Assembly (NCBI GenBank): GCA_014529385.2
Contig: CM043944.1
Coordinates: forward strand, 64,132,248-64,196,247
Origin: Adiantum capillus-veneris
Lineage: Eukaryota > Streptophyta > Polypodiopsida > Polypodiales > Pteridaceae
DNA length: 64,000 bases
Direction of reading: 5' to 3'
Shown: one piece after another, positions 12,701-25,199 of the stretch
How the letters are laid out: the number at the start of each line of letters is the position of its first letter
How positions within the stretch are numbered: position 1 is the stretch's first letter
Notes under the pieces: generated by a model
Seen by the model: only the letters and a program-made list of their open reading frames with translations
The model's database searches: none
Told to the model about the DNA's origin: nothing
Program-made: the position numbers and the translations under genes

Positions 12701-14926
12701 GCCGTTCTTCTTAGGAGTGACAACAACAGGAGAGACCCACTCTGAATTCTCCACTGGATAAATGAACCCTGCTGCTAGAAGCTTTCTTACCTCCTTGAGT
12801 AAAGCCTGCTCCTTGATGACTCCTAGCCTTCGTAGCTTCTGAGCCTTAGGTGTGGCCTCTGGCTTCAACTCAATTTTGTGTTGAACAGGATCTACTCCAC
12901 GCACATCGGTGTAGTCTTTAGCAAAAAGCCTAGGAAACTTCCTTAGCACACATTTGAACTCCTCTCTTTCATTCTTTGTAAGTGTTGTTGATAGCATACC
13001 TTCCAGCATCCCTTCATCTTGATCACCTTCGTTCTCTTGAGGACCTACCTCCTCCAAGCCTTGACAAGAGGTCTCTTGGTTGCTTGGCTTAAACCTTACC
13101 CCCATGACTTTGATGGAAGACTCCTCTTCAGTAATGCAACTGCTACTTTCTTCTTCTGAAGTGCTATCGGTCCAACCTTCTTCCGTCTCACTTTGAGATG
13201 ATTCTTCATGGAGCTCCTCTTGGCGTTGCTCCTTCATGTCAAAGACAACCTTCTTATGATTGTCATTCCTGCAAATTAATTTCCCACTCTCCCAATCCTG
13301 CAAAGCTCGCATTTTCATTAGCCATGGTCTTCCTAGGATAAATGGATAACCACTTCCCTTGGTCGACATAACATAAAAATCCACCGCTTTCTTAATGCCA
13401 AAGGCCTCTACAAAGACATTTTTACAAATGCCTACACACCTAGCCTTGCTATTGTTTGCCATCTTGACTTTGATTTCAGGTGTCTCATGGATGTGCATGC
13501 CTAGTCTTTGCATGAGTCCCTCTGTCATGATGCAAATTTGTGCACCCCCATCCACTAGACCTTTCCTAACCAATCTCCCTTTGATGTAACAGTCTAGCAC
13601 CGGTGTAATGTCCTCATTCATTTCAGCTTGTGCAATTTTTACAACAGGCACACTCTCTTTTACCTTTCTCCTAGTGCTAACTGCCCTTGTTAAATCCCTC
13701 CTAACTTGTGGACATAATGCAAGAAATTGAGGCCATGAAATATCAGGACCCTTACCTCTCATGTCTTCCAACAAGTTGTACGGAGCCATACCATGTCCAA
13801 GAGGGAAGTCTTGGAGGTTGATACGACGTCGAGTCCTCTTGGTTTCCTTGGTTTCCTTTGCCTTCTTGCCTTGTCCATGGTCACTCTGTGATGTGACTCC
13901 TTCTTTCTCTTTACCTTTTCGTCGGCCACGCTTAATTCCATTGGCTTCCATGTCAAACTCATTTGAATTTGTCACCTCTACCACATGCACATTTGGATCT
14001 GGCAAAGGTGGAACTCCTTCTACCCCTTGTGGAGGTGGTCTTGGTCCATTTGGCCTTTGTAGAAGCCTTGGTTGTTGACTAGCTCCTTCTCCTGCATTCA
14101 TCACTGGGTAATTCAAGTTAGGTCTCCCTGGCTCTCCACGGGGCCAAGGACAATTATACATCCCATGTCCAGACTCTCCGCAATTCCAACATTGCAAGAC
14201 TCTCCTAGGTCGTGGGTCTCGCTCTTCAGACTTCTTTGCTTGTCCCTTTGGACCTACGGCTTGTGCAAGGTGAATTGACAGGCTGCTTAAGGATTCATTT
14301 AACTTCTCAATCACTTCAACCGTTACCTCAGGAAGCTCCTTAGATGTTGATGCTTGTGACTTACCTTTGGGTCTAAGACCTTCTATTGGAACCTCCCCCC
14401 TTAAGCACTTGAGTTTCCTATATTTCTCAGCAGCCCTAGTTTCAGCTGCATCAAAGGTAGCAGGTGCACCCGCCTCAACTTTTACCTTAAGGTCAGGAAA
14501 GAGTCCGGCTATGAACCACTCCTTCTTTAGAAATTCTGCACCATCACCAGGGTTAGCAACATTTCGTATCCATAGAGCCCAAAGACGTAGGAACTCTTGC
14601 TTGTACAAGTAGTAGTCATCTAAGTCTTTTTGCTTATGAGAAACAATGTCTTGCCATAGCTTTTGAGTGTTTTGGGGATCAAAGAAGTATCTCTTGAAAT
14701 GATTGACAACTTCCATGTAATTCTCTTTAACTTCCTCAGGCAAAGAGTCAAACCAAGTGCTAGCATCTTTCCTAAGGACTACCTCAAACATTTCTACACG
14801 TTCTTGATCAGTTACTATCCTCTTGATACGACAAGACATCTTGAAATTTGCCAAAAATAATTCTGCATCCTCTCCAGGCTCTCCAAAGAAAAGAGGATAT
14901 CCAGACATTTGGCGTTGATTCTCCAT
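9578..14926 (-). CDS. Tat-like Gag-Pol polyprotein, copy D (full-length frame)
   Basis: One uninterrupted frame of about 1780 codons from ATG 14926. Order: Gag, CCHC knuckle (CWNCGESGHGMYNC), aspartic protease region (LVDGGAQICIMTE), reverse transcriptase with FIDDFCIYS at the catalytic aspartates, a first RNase H whose leading Asp is replaced (FFVSSSVGRETIGAVLL), then a second, plant-type RNase H (TLFFDGAFRRATGKAGGG, NNEAEYDTLL, ENDADLLA-like HIPRKQNEDADLLA). Integrase follows: H-H in LHEEACGGHFA, but the usual CxxC reads FHNC so one zinc ligand is lost; the core D, D, E are kept (WGIDAMGP, IVSDNGPGF, NGLVEKANG). True homology ends near 9739 (KHECNS); the last 50 or so codons are read-through into LTR3, including a Thr-His run from the GT repeat. 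Dual RNase H places it in the Tat group. It lacks an intact 3' LTR. Confidence 0.88.
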
Positions 14927-15539
14927 TGAATTGATTTCAAAGTGACGCGTTTTGTTTTTTCTTTCTTTAAAAGATCTACACAATAATATTCTCTAAATTG
15001 CAATCTATTCTACAACAAAATAAAAATATTCACATCAAATGACCTATGATAATCAATGAGAGGTAGGATGACAGGGTTTGGTGACGCGAGAATTTCTCCT
15101 ACTCTTTGGGCACCAAACATGAACACCATACGTTGTTGAAAATGGATTTTTCTACTAATTGCAATGTTTATTCTAATGTGTGGAGTGAAATGAAAGGGGA
15201 AAACCTCTATTCTTGGGCCATTATCCATTGTCTTTGCATGACCTTATGCTTAAAACAAAACAAAAATATAGACGTCCAAACTAAGGTCGTACCTAATGAG
15301 AGGCAAAATAAAAGGATTTGCTGATGCGTTTATCTCTGCCAACCTAAGAGGACCTAAAATTCTACGAATTACACGTTGAAATTGCAACTTAGTACTAACA
15401 ATTATGTGTACCTTTTGCCTTGCAATGGGAATGAAGGGATCATATAAATTCTCGTGATTCATGCAAGCTACTTGATTATGCTAAAGGTTGAGCCTACACA
15501 AAACATACACAAGCCTTTCCTCCGTGGGGGCACCAAAAT
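14927..15539 (-). other. Leader with primer-binding site, copy D
   Basis: Lies between LTR2 and gag. The primer-site candidate, TGGTGCCCCCACGGAGG on the minus strand, is at 15519-15535. The short open frames here are repeated in all copies but show no known domain, so I treat this as untranslated leader. Confidence 0.6.
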
Positions 15540-16567
15540 TGAGGCGGTCCGGGGCGGGCAACAAGAGAGGCGACCTCCAAACACCCCTCAAGGCTCCCGT
15601 GCTGCTCAATTGGGCCTGGGGCAACCACAAGCACAACACAACAACAAACCCACAGCCAAACCCAAACAAGATAGGGGCACCACCTAGTTATGGTATGCGA
15701 ACTAGGACGCAAGAGAGATTTTGGCACAACCAAGAAGATGCACCACACAACACACACAAGCAACCTCACACCAAGACACACACAAAATGGACCAGAGAGA
15801 GCTAGAGCAAAGGGAAGAGAGAGAGAGAAAAGGATCTTGCGTAATACCTTATTTGTGACTTGCAAATGGAGATGGTTCGTTATGATGCTATCGTAGAACT
15901 TGTACAAAACTCACTCAATGCTTAGTGATTGCTAAACATTGCCAAAACACACACACACACACTGTCTTAGGGTGTGGGAGACCTCTCACCACAATACCCT
16001 CTTACAATGGACACAAAATTGGCAATGAAAAACACACTAAAACACTTCCTAAAATCAAGATCAACCGATAAAAACTCAAAATACACAAGTCACCTTGAAT
16101 TCACCAAACCGTATTGCACAAATAGAAGGACGAAGATTTGAACGTCGAATCACGCCTTTGATGCACCAAACCTCAATTTATTGATGATGAAGGAGCATAT
16201 ACAATAGTGGTTTTGAGATTTGTGGAACTCAACGCTCTCTCACTTGCAATGTGTAGCTTGAAGGCTTCTCTCACACCAAGAGTGAAGCTCACAAGTGGTT
16301 GCTACACCTAAGTCTCTCCTCGCGCATAGAGTGTTGGGGTGCTATGTGAGATATTGGAGGTTGTTTTGCAAGAAGGAGAGGGGCCTATTTATAGGTTGGA
16401 GACCCCTCATTAGGATTATTGGAAATCCTAATTTACAAGCTAACAAATCAAGATTATGATTTTTTTGAATATCAAAACATTGTGGGCCTTCTTTGTCTGC
16501 TTGAGTCATGGGTGTGGGCTCAAAAGAGAGCATTATTGATGGTAGATAAGGTGAAAGTAAGTAAGGA

Positions 16568-16618
<51 letters not shown>

Positions 16619-18244
16619 ACTATACACATGTTTTGAGGTGAGGTGTCTTTTATGGTTAGGTCAATGGCTATTTTGTGTTAGTATGTTAGTGGTTAGTGTT
16701 AGTAATCACTAGAAAGTTAATGATATATTTACAATGGGTAGAATGGGTGGGATGGTTGGAGTAAGATGGTTGAATGAAGTGAACAAATCCTTGTGATGGT
16801 GAAGCTTGAAGAAGTTTTGGACTTACTTGTGTAGGTTCTTAAATGACCATCGATCTTCTTCTTCGTCTTCTCTTCTTTACGCCACCGCTGCCAAGGTTGA
16901 TCATCGTGATGAAAATGGTAATTCCGTTGATGAGATCTTTTGATTTGCAGAGGTTAAGCATGGTACACATGCTGAATTTATGTATATATATAAGGAGTAA
17001 GATGGAATTGTACTTTGGAGATAATAGAGAGAGGCATAGAGATGGTGTATGTACATGGAGAGCTCATATGAGAGCTATGGGAGTAAGTGGGGAGGTTAAT
17101 GGTGAAGAAGGTGAGAGAAACCATTGAAGGTGCAGGTTTGAGTGAGGGATTGAGAGAAATGTGTGTGTGTGTGTGTGTGTAGAAGTGTGGAAAGAGGTGA
17201 GAGAAGACTATGGGCTACTTGTGAAAAAAGTGGGCAGACTGGGGTCCACTCAAAAAATCATAGCTCACCGCTGGTAGCTCCAAAAATCATGAAAAAATTT
17301 GAGGTGATTATTCAGAGCGTGGGCTACATTTTCTCTTTTGACCACTGCTCCAAATTCGGAGTGGAGATAGGTGCCAAAATTCTCACCAAAAAGCCTGTTT
17401 TTATGCTTGCAAAAGTCTTTTAGTGGACCCCTCCTTTGTTGAATTTGTACAATGCATCCAAGAGTGAGCCCCTCCTTTGTCATATCATAATACAAAGCAT
17501 CCAAGTTGCCCTTGACACATGCATGGAGGAGGATTATTGGTGAATAAAGAAATATATACATGGTGGGACTAGTGTATGGACTATTCATGGACTTTAGCTC
17601 AATGAGCACATGGTGTTAGAATAATGAGTAAAAATAATAATAAAAATATGGAGGAGTTATGGATATGGAAAGATATTGGAATCATATGATATGGTCCCTC
17701 CTTGAATTATTTTGGGTGAAAGAGGAAAATGTATGCAAGTAAATAATATAATAAAAGTAACCAATGAGTAGAAATCAATTTTTTGTTTTCACGAGGGTGA
17801 GGGTGAAAATGTGGAAGTGATTTGTATAAAGGAAAAATATGAGGTTAGAGTATGTACATATTGGCAAAAAAATAAAATTATGGTGTAAGAGGATGAAAGA
17901 AGGTGTACATAGGTTTAATAAAACACACACCTAAGTAGAAATATTTAAATAAAATACCAAAATAATTATAAAAAATCCCTATATTTAGGCCATATATACA
18001 ATGAAATATTTACACACAAAGAGGCCATAATATACTTTTATTTTTTTATTTTTTTTATTTTTTTTGGCTCACCTAGCCTAGTGACTAGCTAGCTGAGGGT
18101 TTTTAAGAAGATATGGGAAAAGCCCCCTAACTCACACACGCCTATGTACAATGAAATGGTAGGGATAGCCATAGCGTTTGGGTGAATTTGGTAGGGTGGA
18201 GTAACTTAGTATAGCAATTATGGAGAGCCGAAAAACGGCTATCA
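15540..18244 (-). repeat. LTR2, complete Tat-like LTR
   Basis: Begins on the minus strand TGATAGCC at 18244 and ends CCGCCTCA at 15540, about 2.7 kb. The TATA-like box is at 16384-16394, a (GA)n tract at about 16570-16615 and a (GT)n tract at 17160-17180. Its outer end abuts the interrupted reverse transcriptase of copy C with no intervening 3' region, so it is probably the 5' LTR of an element (copy D) that landed in, or recombined with, copy C. Confidence 0.82.
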
Positions 18245-20675
18245 GTAGCTCTGACAAAATGACTTTAATGTTACAAAAATACTCTTCAAGCTCATCAGAC
18301 CATGCAAATTCTACTTGTTGTGTCAACTTTTGCAAAGGATGAAGCAACTCCGAGGCTAAGTGAATGAAGCGTGACATATACTTCACCTTCTGAATGAAAG
18401 AGATGACCTCCTTAAGACTCTTCGGTGATGGGAGCTCAATAAGAGCCTTTGCCTTTGAAGGATCCACCTCAATGCCTTTATAGGAAACCTTGTGACCGAG
18501 CAAGATCACTTCATCCTCACCTATGTGGCACTTGTCGGGGTTGAGTTGACCTCCCATGTCGTAGAGCTTCTTTAAACCTTCTTCTACCCTTTGTAGATGC
18601 AATGATTCTGAGCTATAAATGCAAAAATCATCAATGAACACCCTAATTGACTTTCCAAAGAATGCTTGAAACACCATGTTCATGAAACGTTGGAATGTTG
18701 CAGGAGCATTTGTCAGACCAAATGGCATGACTCTAAAAGCATAACAACCCCAAGGAGTGATAAAGGTTGTTTTCAATTGATCTTCCAATGCGATACCTAT
18801 TTGAATGTAGCCTGAGTAGCCATCACACACAGTGTACTTCTCATGACTAGCTACCTCATTTAGTATCTCATCCTGAAATGGGAGGGGAAAGTGATCTCTT
18901 TTTGTTGCCTCATTGAGTGGACGGTAATCCACACACACCCTCCACTTTCCGTTTTTCTTAGGAGTGACAACAACAGGAGAGACCCACTCTGAATTCTCCA
19001 CTGGATAAATGAAACCTGCTGCTAGAAGCTTTCTTACCTCCTTAAGTAGAGCCTGCTCCTTTATAACTCCTAGCCTTCGTAGCTTCTGAGCTTTAGGTGT
19101 GGCCTCAGGCTTTAACTCAATCTTGTGTTGAACAACATCTACCCCACGCACGTCGGTGTAGTCTTTAGGGAAAAGCCTAGGAAACTTCCTTAGCACACAT
19201 TTGAACTCCTCTCTTTCATCCTTTGTAAGTGTTGTTGATAGCATACCTTCCAGCATCCCTTCATCTTGAACACCTTCGTTCTCTTGAGGACCTACCTCCT
19301 CCAAGCCTTGACAAGAGGTCTCTTGGTTGCTTGGCTTAAACCTTACCCCCATGACTTCGATGGAAAACTCCTCTTCAGTAATGCTGCTGCTACTTTCTTC
19401 TTCTGAAGTGCTATCGGTCCAACCTTCTTCCGTCTCACTTTGAGATGATTCTTCATGGAGCTCCTCTTGGCGTTGCTCCTTCATGTCAAAGATAACCTTC
19501 TTGTGATTGTCATTCCTGCAAATTAATTTCCCACTCTCCCAATCCTGCAAAGCTCGCATTTTCATTAGCCATGGTCTTCCTAGGATAAATGGATAACCAC
19601 TTCCCTTGGTCGACATAACATAAAAATCCACCGCTTTCTTAATGCCAAAGGCCTCTACAAAGAGATTTTTACAAATGCCTACACACCTAGCCTTGCTATT
19701 GTTTGCCATTTTCATTTTGATTTCAGGTGTCTCATGGATGTGCATGCCTAGTCTTTGCATGAGTCCCTCTGTCATGATGCAAATTTGTGCACCCCCATCC
19801 ACTAGACCTTTCCTAACCAATCTCCCTTTGATGTAACAGTCTAGCACCGGTGTAATGTCCTCATTCATTTCAGCTTGTGCAATTTTTACAACAGGCACAC
19901 TCTCTTTTACCTTTCTCCTAGTGCTAACTGCCCTTGTTAAATCCCTCCTAACTTGTGGACATAATGCAAGAAATTGAGGCCATGAAATATCAGGACCCTT
20001 ACCTCTCATGTCTTCCAACAAGTTGTACGGAGCCATACCATGTCCAAGAGGGAAGTCTTGGAGGTTGATATGACGTCGAGTCCTCTTGGTTTTCTTGGTT
20101 TCCTTTGCCTTCTTGCCTTGTCCATGGTCACTCTGTGATGTGACTCCTTCTTTCTCTTTACCTTTTCGTCGGCCACGCTTAATGCCATTGGCTTCCATGT
20201 CAACCTCATTTGAATTTGTCACCTCTACCACATGCACATTTGGATCTGGCAAAGGTGGAACTCCTTCTACCCCTTGTGGAGGTGGTCTTGGTCCATTTGG
20301 CCTTTGTAGAAGCCTTGGTTGTTGACCAGCTCCTTCTCCTGCATTCATCACTGGGTAATTCAAGTTAGGTCTCCCTGGCTCTCCACGGGGCCAAGGACAA
20401 TTATACATCCCATGTCCAGACTCTCCGCAATTCCAACATTGCAAGACTCTCCTAGGTCGTGGATCTCGCTCTTCAGACTTCTTTGCTTGTCCCTTTGGAC
20501 CTACAGCTTGTGCAAGGTGAATTGACAGGCTGCTTAAAGATTCGTTTAACTTCTCAATTACTTCCGCCGTTACCTCAGGAAGCTCCCTCGATATTGATGC
20601 TTGTGACTTACCTTTGGGTCTAAGACCTTCTATTGGAACCTCTCCCCTTAAGCACTTGAGTTTCACCCGCCTCAA
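18245..20675 (-). pseudogene. Tat-like pol, copy C (truncated after reverse transcriptase)
   Basis: The open frame runs from Gag C-terminus and zinc knuckle through protease to reverse transcriptase (FIDDFCIYSSESL) and stops matching copy D after VILSEL, where it enters LTR2; the frame then ends at 18132 in LTR sequence. Both RNase H domains and integrase are missing. The gag start is out of frame because of the same 50-bp deletion as in copy A. Sequence is closest to copy A (for example HFPLPFQDEI and EEEFSIEV variants). Confidence 0.8.
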
Positions 20676-21123
20676 CTTTTACCTTAAGGTCAGGAAAGAG
20701 TCCGGCTATGAACCTCTCCTTCTTTAGAAATTCTGCACCATCACCAGGGTTAGCAACATTTCGTATCCATAGAGCCCAAAGACGTAGAAACTCTTGCTTG
20801 TACAAGTAGTAGTCATCTAAGTCTTTTTGCTTATGAGAAACAATGTCTTGCCATAATTTCTGAGTGTTTTGGGGATCAAAGAAGTATTTCTTGAAACGAT
20901 TCAAAACTTCCGTGTAATTCCCTTTAAATTCCTCAGGCAAAGAGTCAAACCAAGTGCTAGCATCTTTCCTAAGGACCACCTCAAACATTTCTACACGTTC
21001 TTGATCAGTTACTATCCTCTTGATACGGCAAGACATCTTGAAATTCGCTAGAAATAATTCTGCATCCTCTCCAGGCTCTCCAAAGAAAAGAGGATATCCA
21101 GACATTTGGCGTTGGCTCTCCAT
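20620..21123 (-). pseudogene. Tat-like gag N-terminal part, copy C (frameshifted)
   Basis: Starts at ATG 21123 (MESQRQMSG...) and matches copy A gag almost exactly, including the frameshift after KVKVEAG. It ends at 20620 in the wrong frame, overlapping the pol frame. Confidence 0.75.
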
Positions 21124-21732
21124 TGAATTGATTTCAAAGTGACACGTTTTTTTTTTCTTTAAAAGATTTACACAATAATATTTTCTAAATTGCAATCTAT
21201 TCTACAACAAAATAAAAATATTCACATCAAATGACCTATGATAATCAATAAGAGGTAGAATGACAGGGTTTGGTGATGCGAGAATTTCTCCTACTCTTTG
21301 GGCACCAAACATGAATACCATACGTTGTTGAAAATGGATTTTTCTACTAATTGCAATGTTTATTCTAATGTGTGGAGTGAAATGGAAGGGGAAAACCTCT
21401 ATTCCTGGGCCATTATCCATGGTCTATGCATGACCTAATACTCAAAACAAAACAAAAATATAGACGTCCAAACTAAGGTCGTACCTAATCAGAGGCAAAA
21501 TAAAAGGGTTTACTGAAGCGTTTATCTCGGCCAACCTAAGAGGACCTAAAATCCTACGAATTACTCGCTGAAATTGCAACTTAGTACTAACAATTATGTG
21601 TACCTTTTGCCTTGCAATGGGAATGAAAGGATCATACAAACTCTCGTGATTCATGCAACCTACTTGACTATGCTAAAGGTTGAACCTACACAAAAAGATA
21701 CACAAGCCTTTCCTCAGTGGGGGCACCAAAAT
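21124..21732 (-). other. Leader with primer-binding site, copy C
   Basis: Nearly identical to 3561-4169. The primer-site candidate, TGGTGCCCCCACTGAGG on the minus strand, is at 21712-21728. No gene seen. Confidence 0.6.
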
Positions 21733-22754
21733 TGAGGCGGTCCGGGGCGGGCAACAAGAGAGGCGACCTCTAAACACCCCTCAAGGCTCCCGTGCTGCTC
21801 AATTGGGGCTGGGGCAACCACAAGCACAACACAACAACAAACCCACAGCCAAACCCAAACAAGATAGGGGCACCACCTAGTTATGGTATGCGAACTAGGA
21901 CGCAAGAAAGATTTTGGCACAACCAAGAAGATGCACCACACAACGCACACAAACAACCTCACACCAAGACACACACAAACTGGACCAGAGAGATCTAGAG
22001 CAAAGGGAAGAGAGAGAGAAAAGGATCTTGCATAATACCGTATTTGTGACTTGCAAATGGAGATGGTTCGTTATGATGCTATCGTAGAACTTGTATAAAC
22101 TCACTCAATGCTTAGTGATTGCTAAACATTGCCAAAACACACACACACTGTCTTAGGGTGTGGGAGACCTCTCACCACAATACCCTCTTACAATGGACAC
22201 AAAACTGGCAATGAAAAACACACTAAAACACTTTCTAAAATCAAGATCAACCGATAAAAACTCAAATACACAAGTCACCTTGAATTCTCCAAACCGTATT
22301 GCACAAATGGAAGGACGAAGATATGAACGTCGAATCACGCCTTTGATGCACCAAACCTCAATTTATTGATGATGAAGGAGCATATACAATAGTGGTTTTG
22401 AGGTTTGTGGAACTCACGCTCTCTCACTTGCAATGTGTAGCTTGAAGGCTTCTCTCACACCAAGAGTGAAGCTCACAAGTGGTTGCTACACCTAAGTCTC
22501 TCCTCACGCATAGAGTGTTGGGGTGCTATGTGAGATGTTGGAGGTTGTTTTACAAGAAGGAGACGGGCCTATTTATAGGTTGGAGACCCCTCATTAAGAT
22601 TATTGGAAATCCTAATTTACAAGCTAACAAATCAGGATTATGATTTTTTTGAATATCAAAACATTGCGGGCCTTCTTTGTCTGCTTGAGTCATGGGTGTG
22701 GGCTCAAAAGAGAGCATTATTGATGGTAGATAAGGTGAAAGTAAGTTTTAAGGA

Positions 22755-22820
<66 letters not shown>

Positions 22821-24431
22821 ACTATACATGTCTTGAGGTGAGGTGTCTTTTATGGTTAGGTCAATGCTATTTTGTGTTAGTATGTTAGTCGTTAGTAATC
22901 ACTAGAAAGTTAATGTTACATTTACAATGGGTAGAGTGAGTTGATTTGATGAAGGAAGAGGGGTGAATTAAAAGAGAATCATTGAGATGGTGAAGCTTTG
23001 AAGAAGCTTGAACTCACCCTTGTGTAGATTGTGGAAAAAATGACCGCTGGTCTTCTTCTTCTTCTTCGCTTCTTTACGGCGCCGCCACGGTTGACCACCA
23101 CGATGAAAAGAGGATTTGTTGATGAAAAATCCTCAATTTGCAGAAGTTATCATGGTTAAGATGCTGAATTTTAGATATTTTAGGAGAGGTAAATGAAATT
23201 GTAACATAGAAGCAATAGAGAGAGACATGGAGAGGGTGTATGTATGTAGAGGTTCATAAAAGAACTATAGGGATGAGAGAGAAGGGTAATGGTGAAGAGG
23301 GTGGGAGAAGCCATGGAAATTGCAGGTTTGAGTGAGGAAAGGAGAGGGAGGGATGTGTAAGAGTGAGTAGGTGTGTGGAAGGGTGAGAGAAGACTAAGGG
23401 CTACTTGTGAGAAAAGTGGGCAGACTGGGGTCCACTCAAAAAATCATAGCTCACCGCCGGTAGCTCCAAAAATCATGAAAAAATTTGAGGTGATTATTCA
23501 GAGTGTGGGCTACATTTTCTCTTTTGACCACCGCTCCAAATTCGGAGTGGAGATAGGTGCCAAAATTCTCACCAAAAAGCTTGTTTTTTATGCCTGCAAA
23601 AGTCTTTTAGTGGCCCCCTCCTTTGTTGAATTTGTACAATGCATCCAAGAGTGAGCCCCTCCTTTGTCATATTATAATACAAAGCATTCAAGTTGCCCTT
23701 GACCCATGCATGGAGGAGGATTATTGGTGAAATAAGAAATATATACATGGTGGGATTGGTGTATGGACTATTCATGGACTTTAGCTCAATGAGCACATGG
23801 TGTTAGAATATGAGTAAAAATAATAATAAAAATATGGAGGAGTTATGGATATGGAAAGATATTGGAATCATATGATATGGTCCCTCCTTGAATTATTTTG
23901 GGTGAAAGAGGAAAAGGTATGCAAGTAAATAATATAATAAAAGTAACCAATGAGTAGAAATCAATTTTTTGTTTTCACGAGGGTGAGGGTGAAAATGTGG
24001 GAGTGATTTGTATAAAAGAAAAATATGAGGTTAGAGTATGTACATATTGGCAAAAAATATAATTATGGTGTAAGAGGATGAAAGAAGGTGTACATAGGTT
24101 TAATAAAACACACACCTAAGTAGAAATATTTAAATAAAATATCAAAATAATTATAAAAAATCCCTATATTTAGGCCATATATACAATGAAATATTTACAC
24201 ACAAAGAGGCCATAATATAATTTTATTTTTTATTTATTTTTTATTTTTTTGGCTCAACTAGCCCAGTGACTAGCTAGCTGAGGGTTTTTTTAAGAAGATA
24301 TGGGAAAAGCCCCCTAACTCACACACGCCTATGTACAATGAAATGGTAGGGATAGCCATAGCGTTTGGGTGAATTTGGTAGGGTGGAGTAACTTAGTATA
24401 GCAATTATGGAGAGCCGAAAAATGGCTATCA
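21733..24431 (-). repeat. LTR1, complete Tat-like LTR at outer edge of the array
   Basis: Starts TGATAGCC at 24431 (minus strand) and ends CCGCCTCA at 21733, 2,699 bp. The TATA-like box is at 22568-22578 and a long (GA)n tract at about 22757-22818. The outer flank (gtata at 24432-24436) is unrelated to LTR2's flank, so this is the true right border of the array. A target duplication cannot be checked because the left border lies outside the window. Confidence 0.85.
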
Positions 24432-25081
24432 GTATATATGCACCTCTTAGAATAGAGTGCTATGCATGCATAGAAGAAGTGGTAGGGAATGGTCCCTTGC
24501 TGACCGTTCCTTGGAATCCAGGCGACTGCATGGCGACCGGCGGAGATTGGGAGCCATGCGGGAGCGTGGACTCCGGGTGAATGGTCTCCAAGGGACCATT
24601 CTCGGTCGTCCAGTGTCGGGGGGAGGGGGGCCAACACACCCAGTTTCTCTTGCGTTAAGAGCTGAGCAGAGACTACAACATTGAACTAGACGCACATTGC
24701 AAAGATTGTCTGCGATTCTAGGTGTAATGTGTCAGCACCTCATCAGGTTCTGTGTGCTGAGTTGGAGGTCCCTCATTGCTTGCAATTCCGTATGTGTCAT
24801 GAAATTCCATGCGCTGAGCTGGAGTGTTTTCATTGCCTGCAAACTCCATGAATTTCCTGTGTTGACATGGTGTGCATCTAACCTCTGCAACAACAGTCCA
24901 TTCCGCTCAGGAATGTCGAGTGGATGGACGGCACTGATTGCCTGCCCCTGACTCCCGACCTTGACGGAAAAGGAGGGAGGAGAAGATCCAATTCGCACAC
25001 TACCTAAAGTGGTGAATATGCGTACATATGACCAATGAGTGACCATTAGACTAAGCATGGTATAAGCTACAACAGATTCAC
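24432..25081. other. Unassigned spacer between Tat array and pogo-like element
   Basis: No gene recognised. A GC-rich stretch at about 24478-24625 contains imperfect inverted segments (gggaatggtccctt against aagggaccattctc), possibly a small foldback element. Overlapping short open frames here look like chance. Confidence 0.4.
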
Positions 25082-25199
25082 TAGGGTAAAGGGGCCAGAT
25101 TAAGAACCTTTAAAGAGGGGGCATAATCCAAAGCACAAGGTTTATGGTGTGGTGCAAAAGATGATATCTATTGTGATCGCTATATCATCGCCTTTATGT

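Larger units (their letters stand above)
1..24431 (-). mobile_element. Head-to-tail array of Tat-like Ty3/gypsy retrotransposons
   Basis: Read on the minus strand from high to low coordinates the order is LTR1, internal C, LTR2, internal D, LTR3, internal B, LTR4, internal A (running off the window). All four parts share the same leader, gag and LTR sequence. No ordinary host DNA lies between units: LTR1, LTR2, LTR3 and LTR4 are each followed directly by a primer site, leader and gag. Single-base differences group A with C and B with D, and within a pair long stretches are nearly identical. LTR1 and LTR2 are complete (TG...CA, about 2.7 kb). LTR3 and LTR4 lack their outer (U3) part. Tat membership is inferred from the dual RNase H in the copy D polyprotein and the absence of a chromodomain. 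Confidence 0.85.

Noticed and set aside
15494-15907. Open frames of 60-137 codons repeated in every Tat-like LTR (also at 4151, 8028 and 21714)
   Set aside because: They recur only because the LTR recurs, overlap each other on both strands and have no domain; LTR non-coding sequence explains them.
24457-24695. Overlapping frames in the GC-rich spacer right of LTR1
   Set aside because: Three overlapping frames on both strands with no domain; the inverted segments there explain the open frames better.
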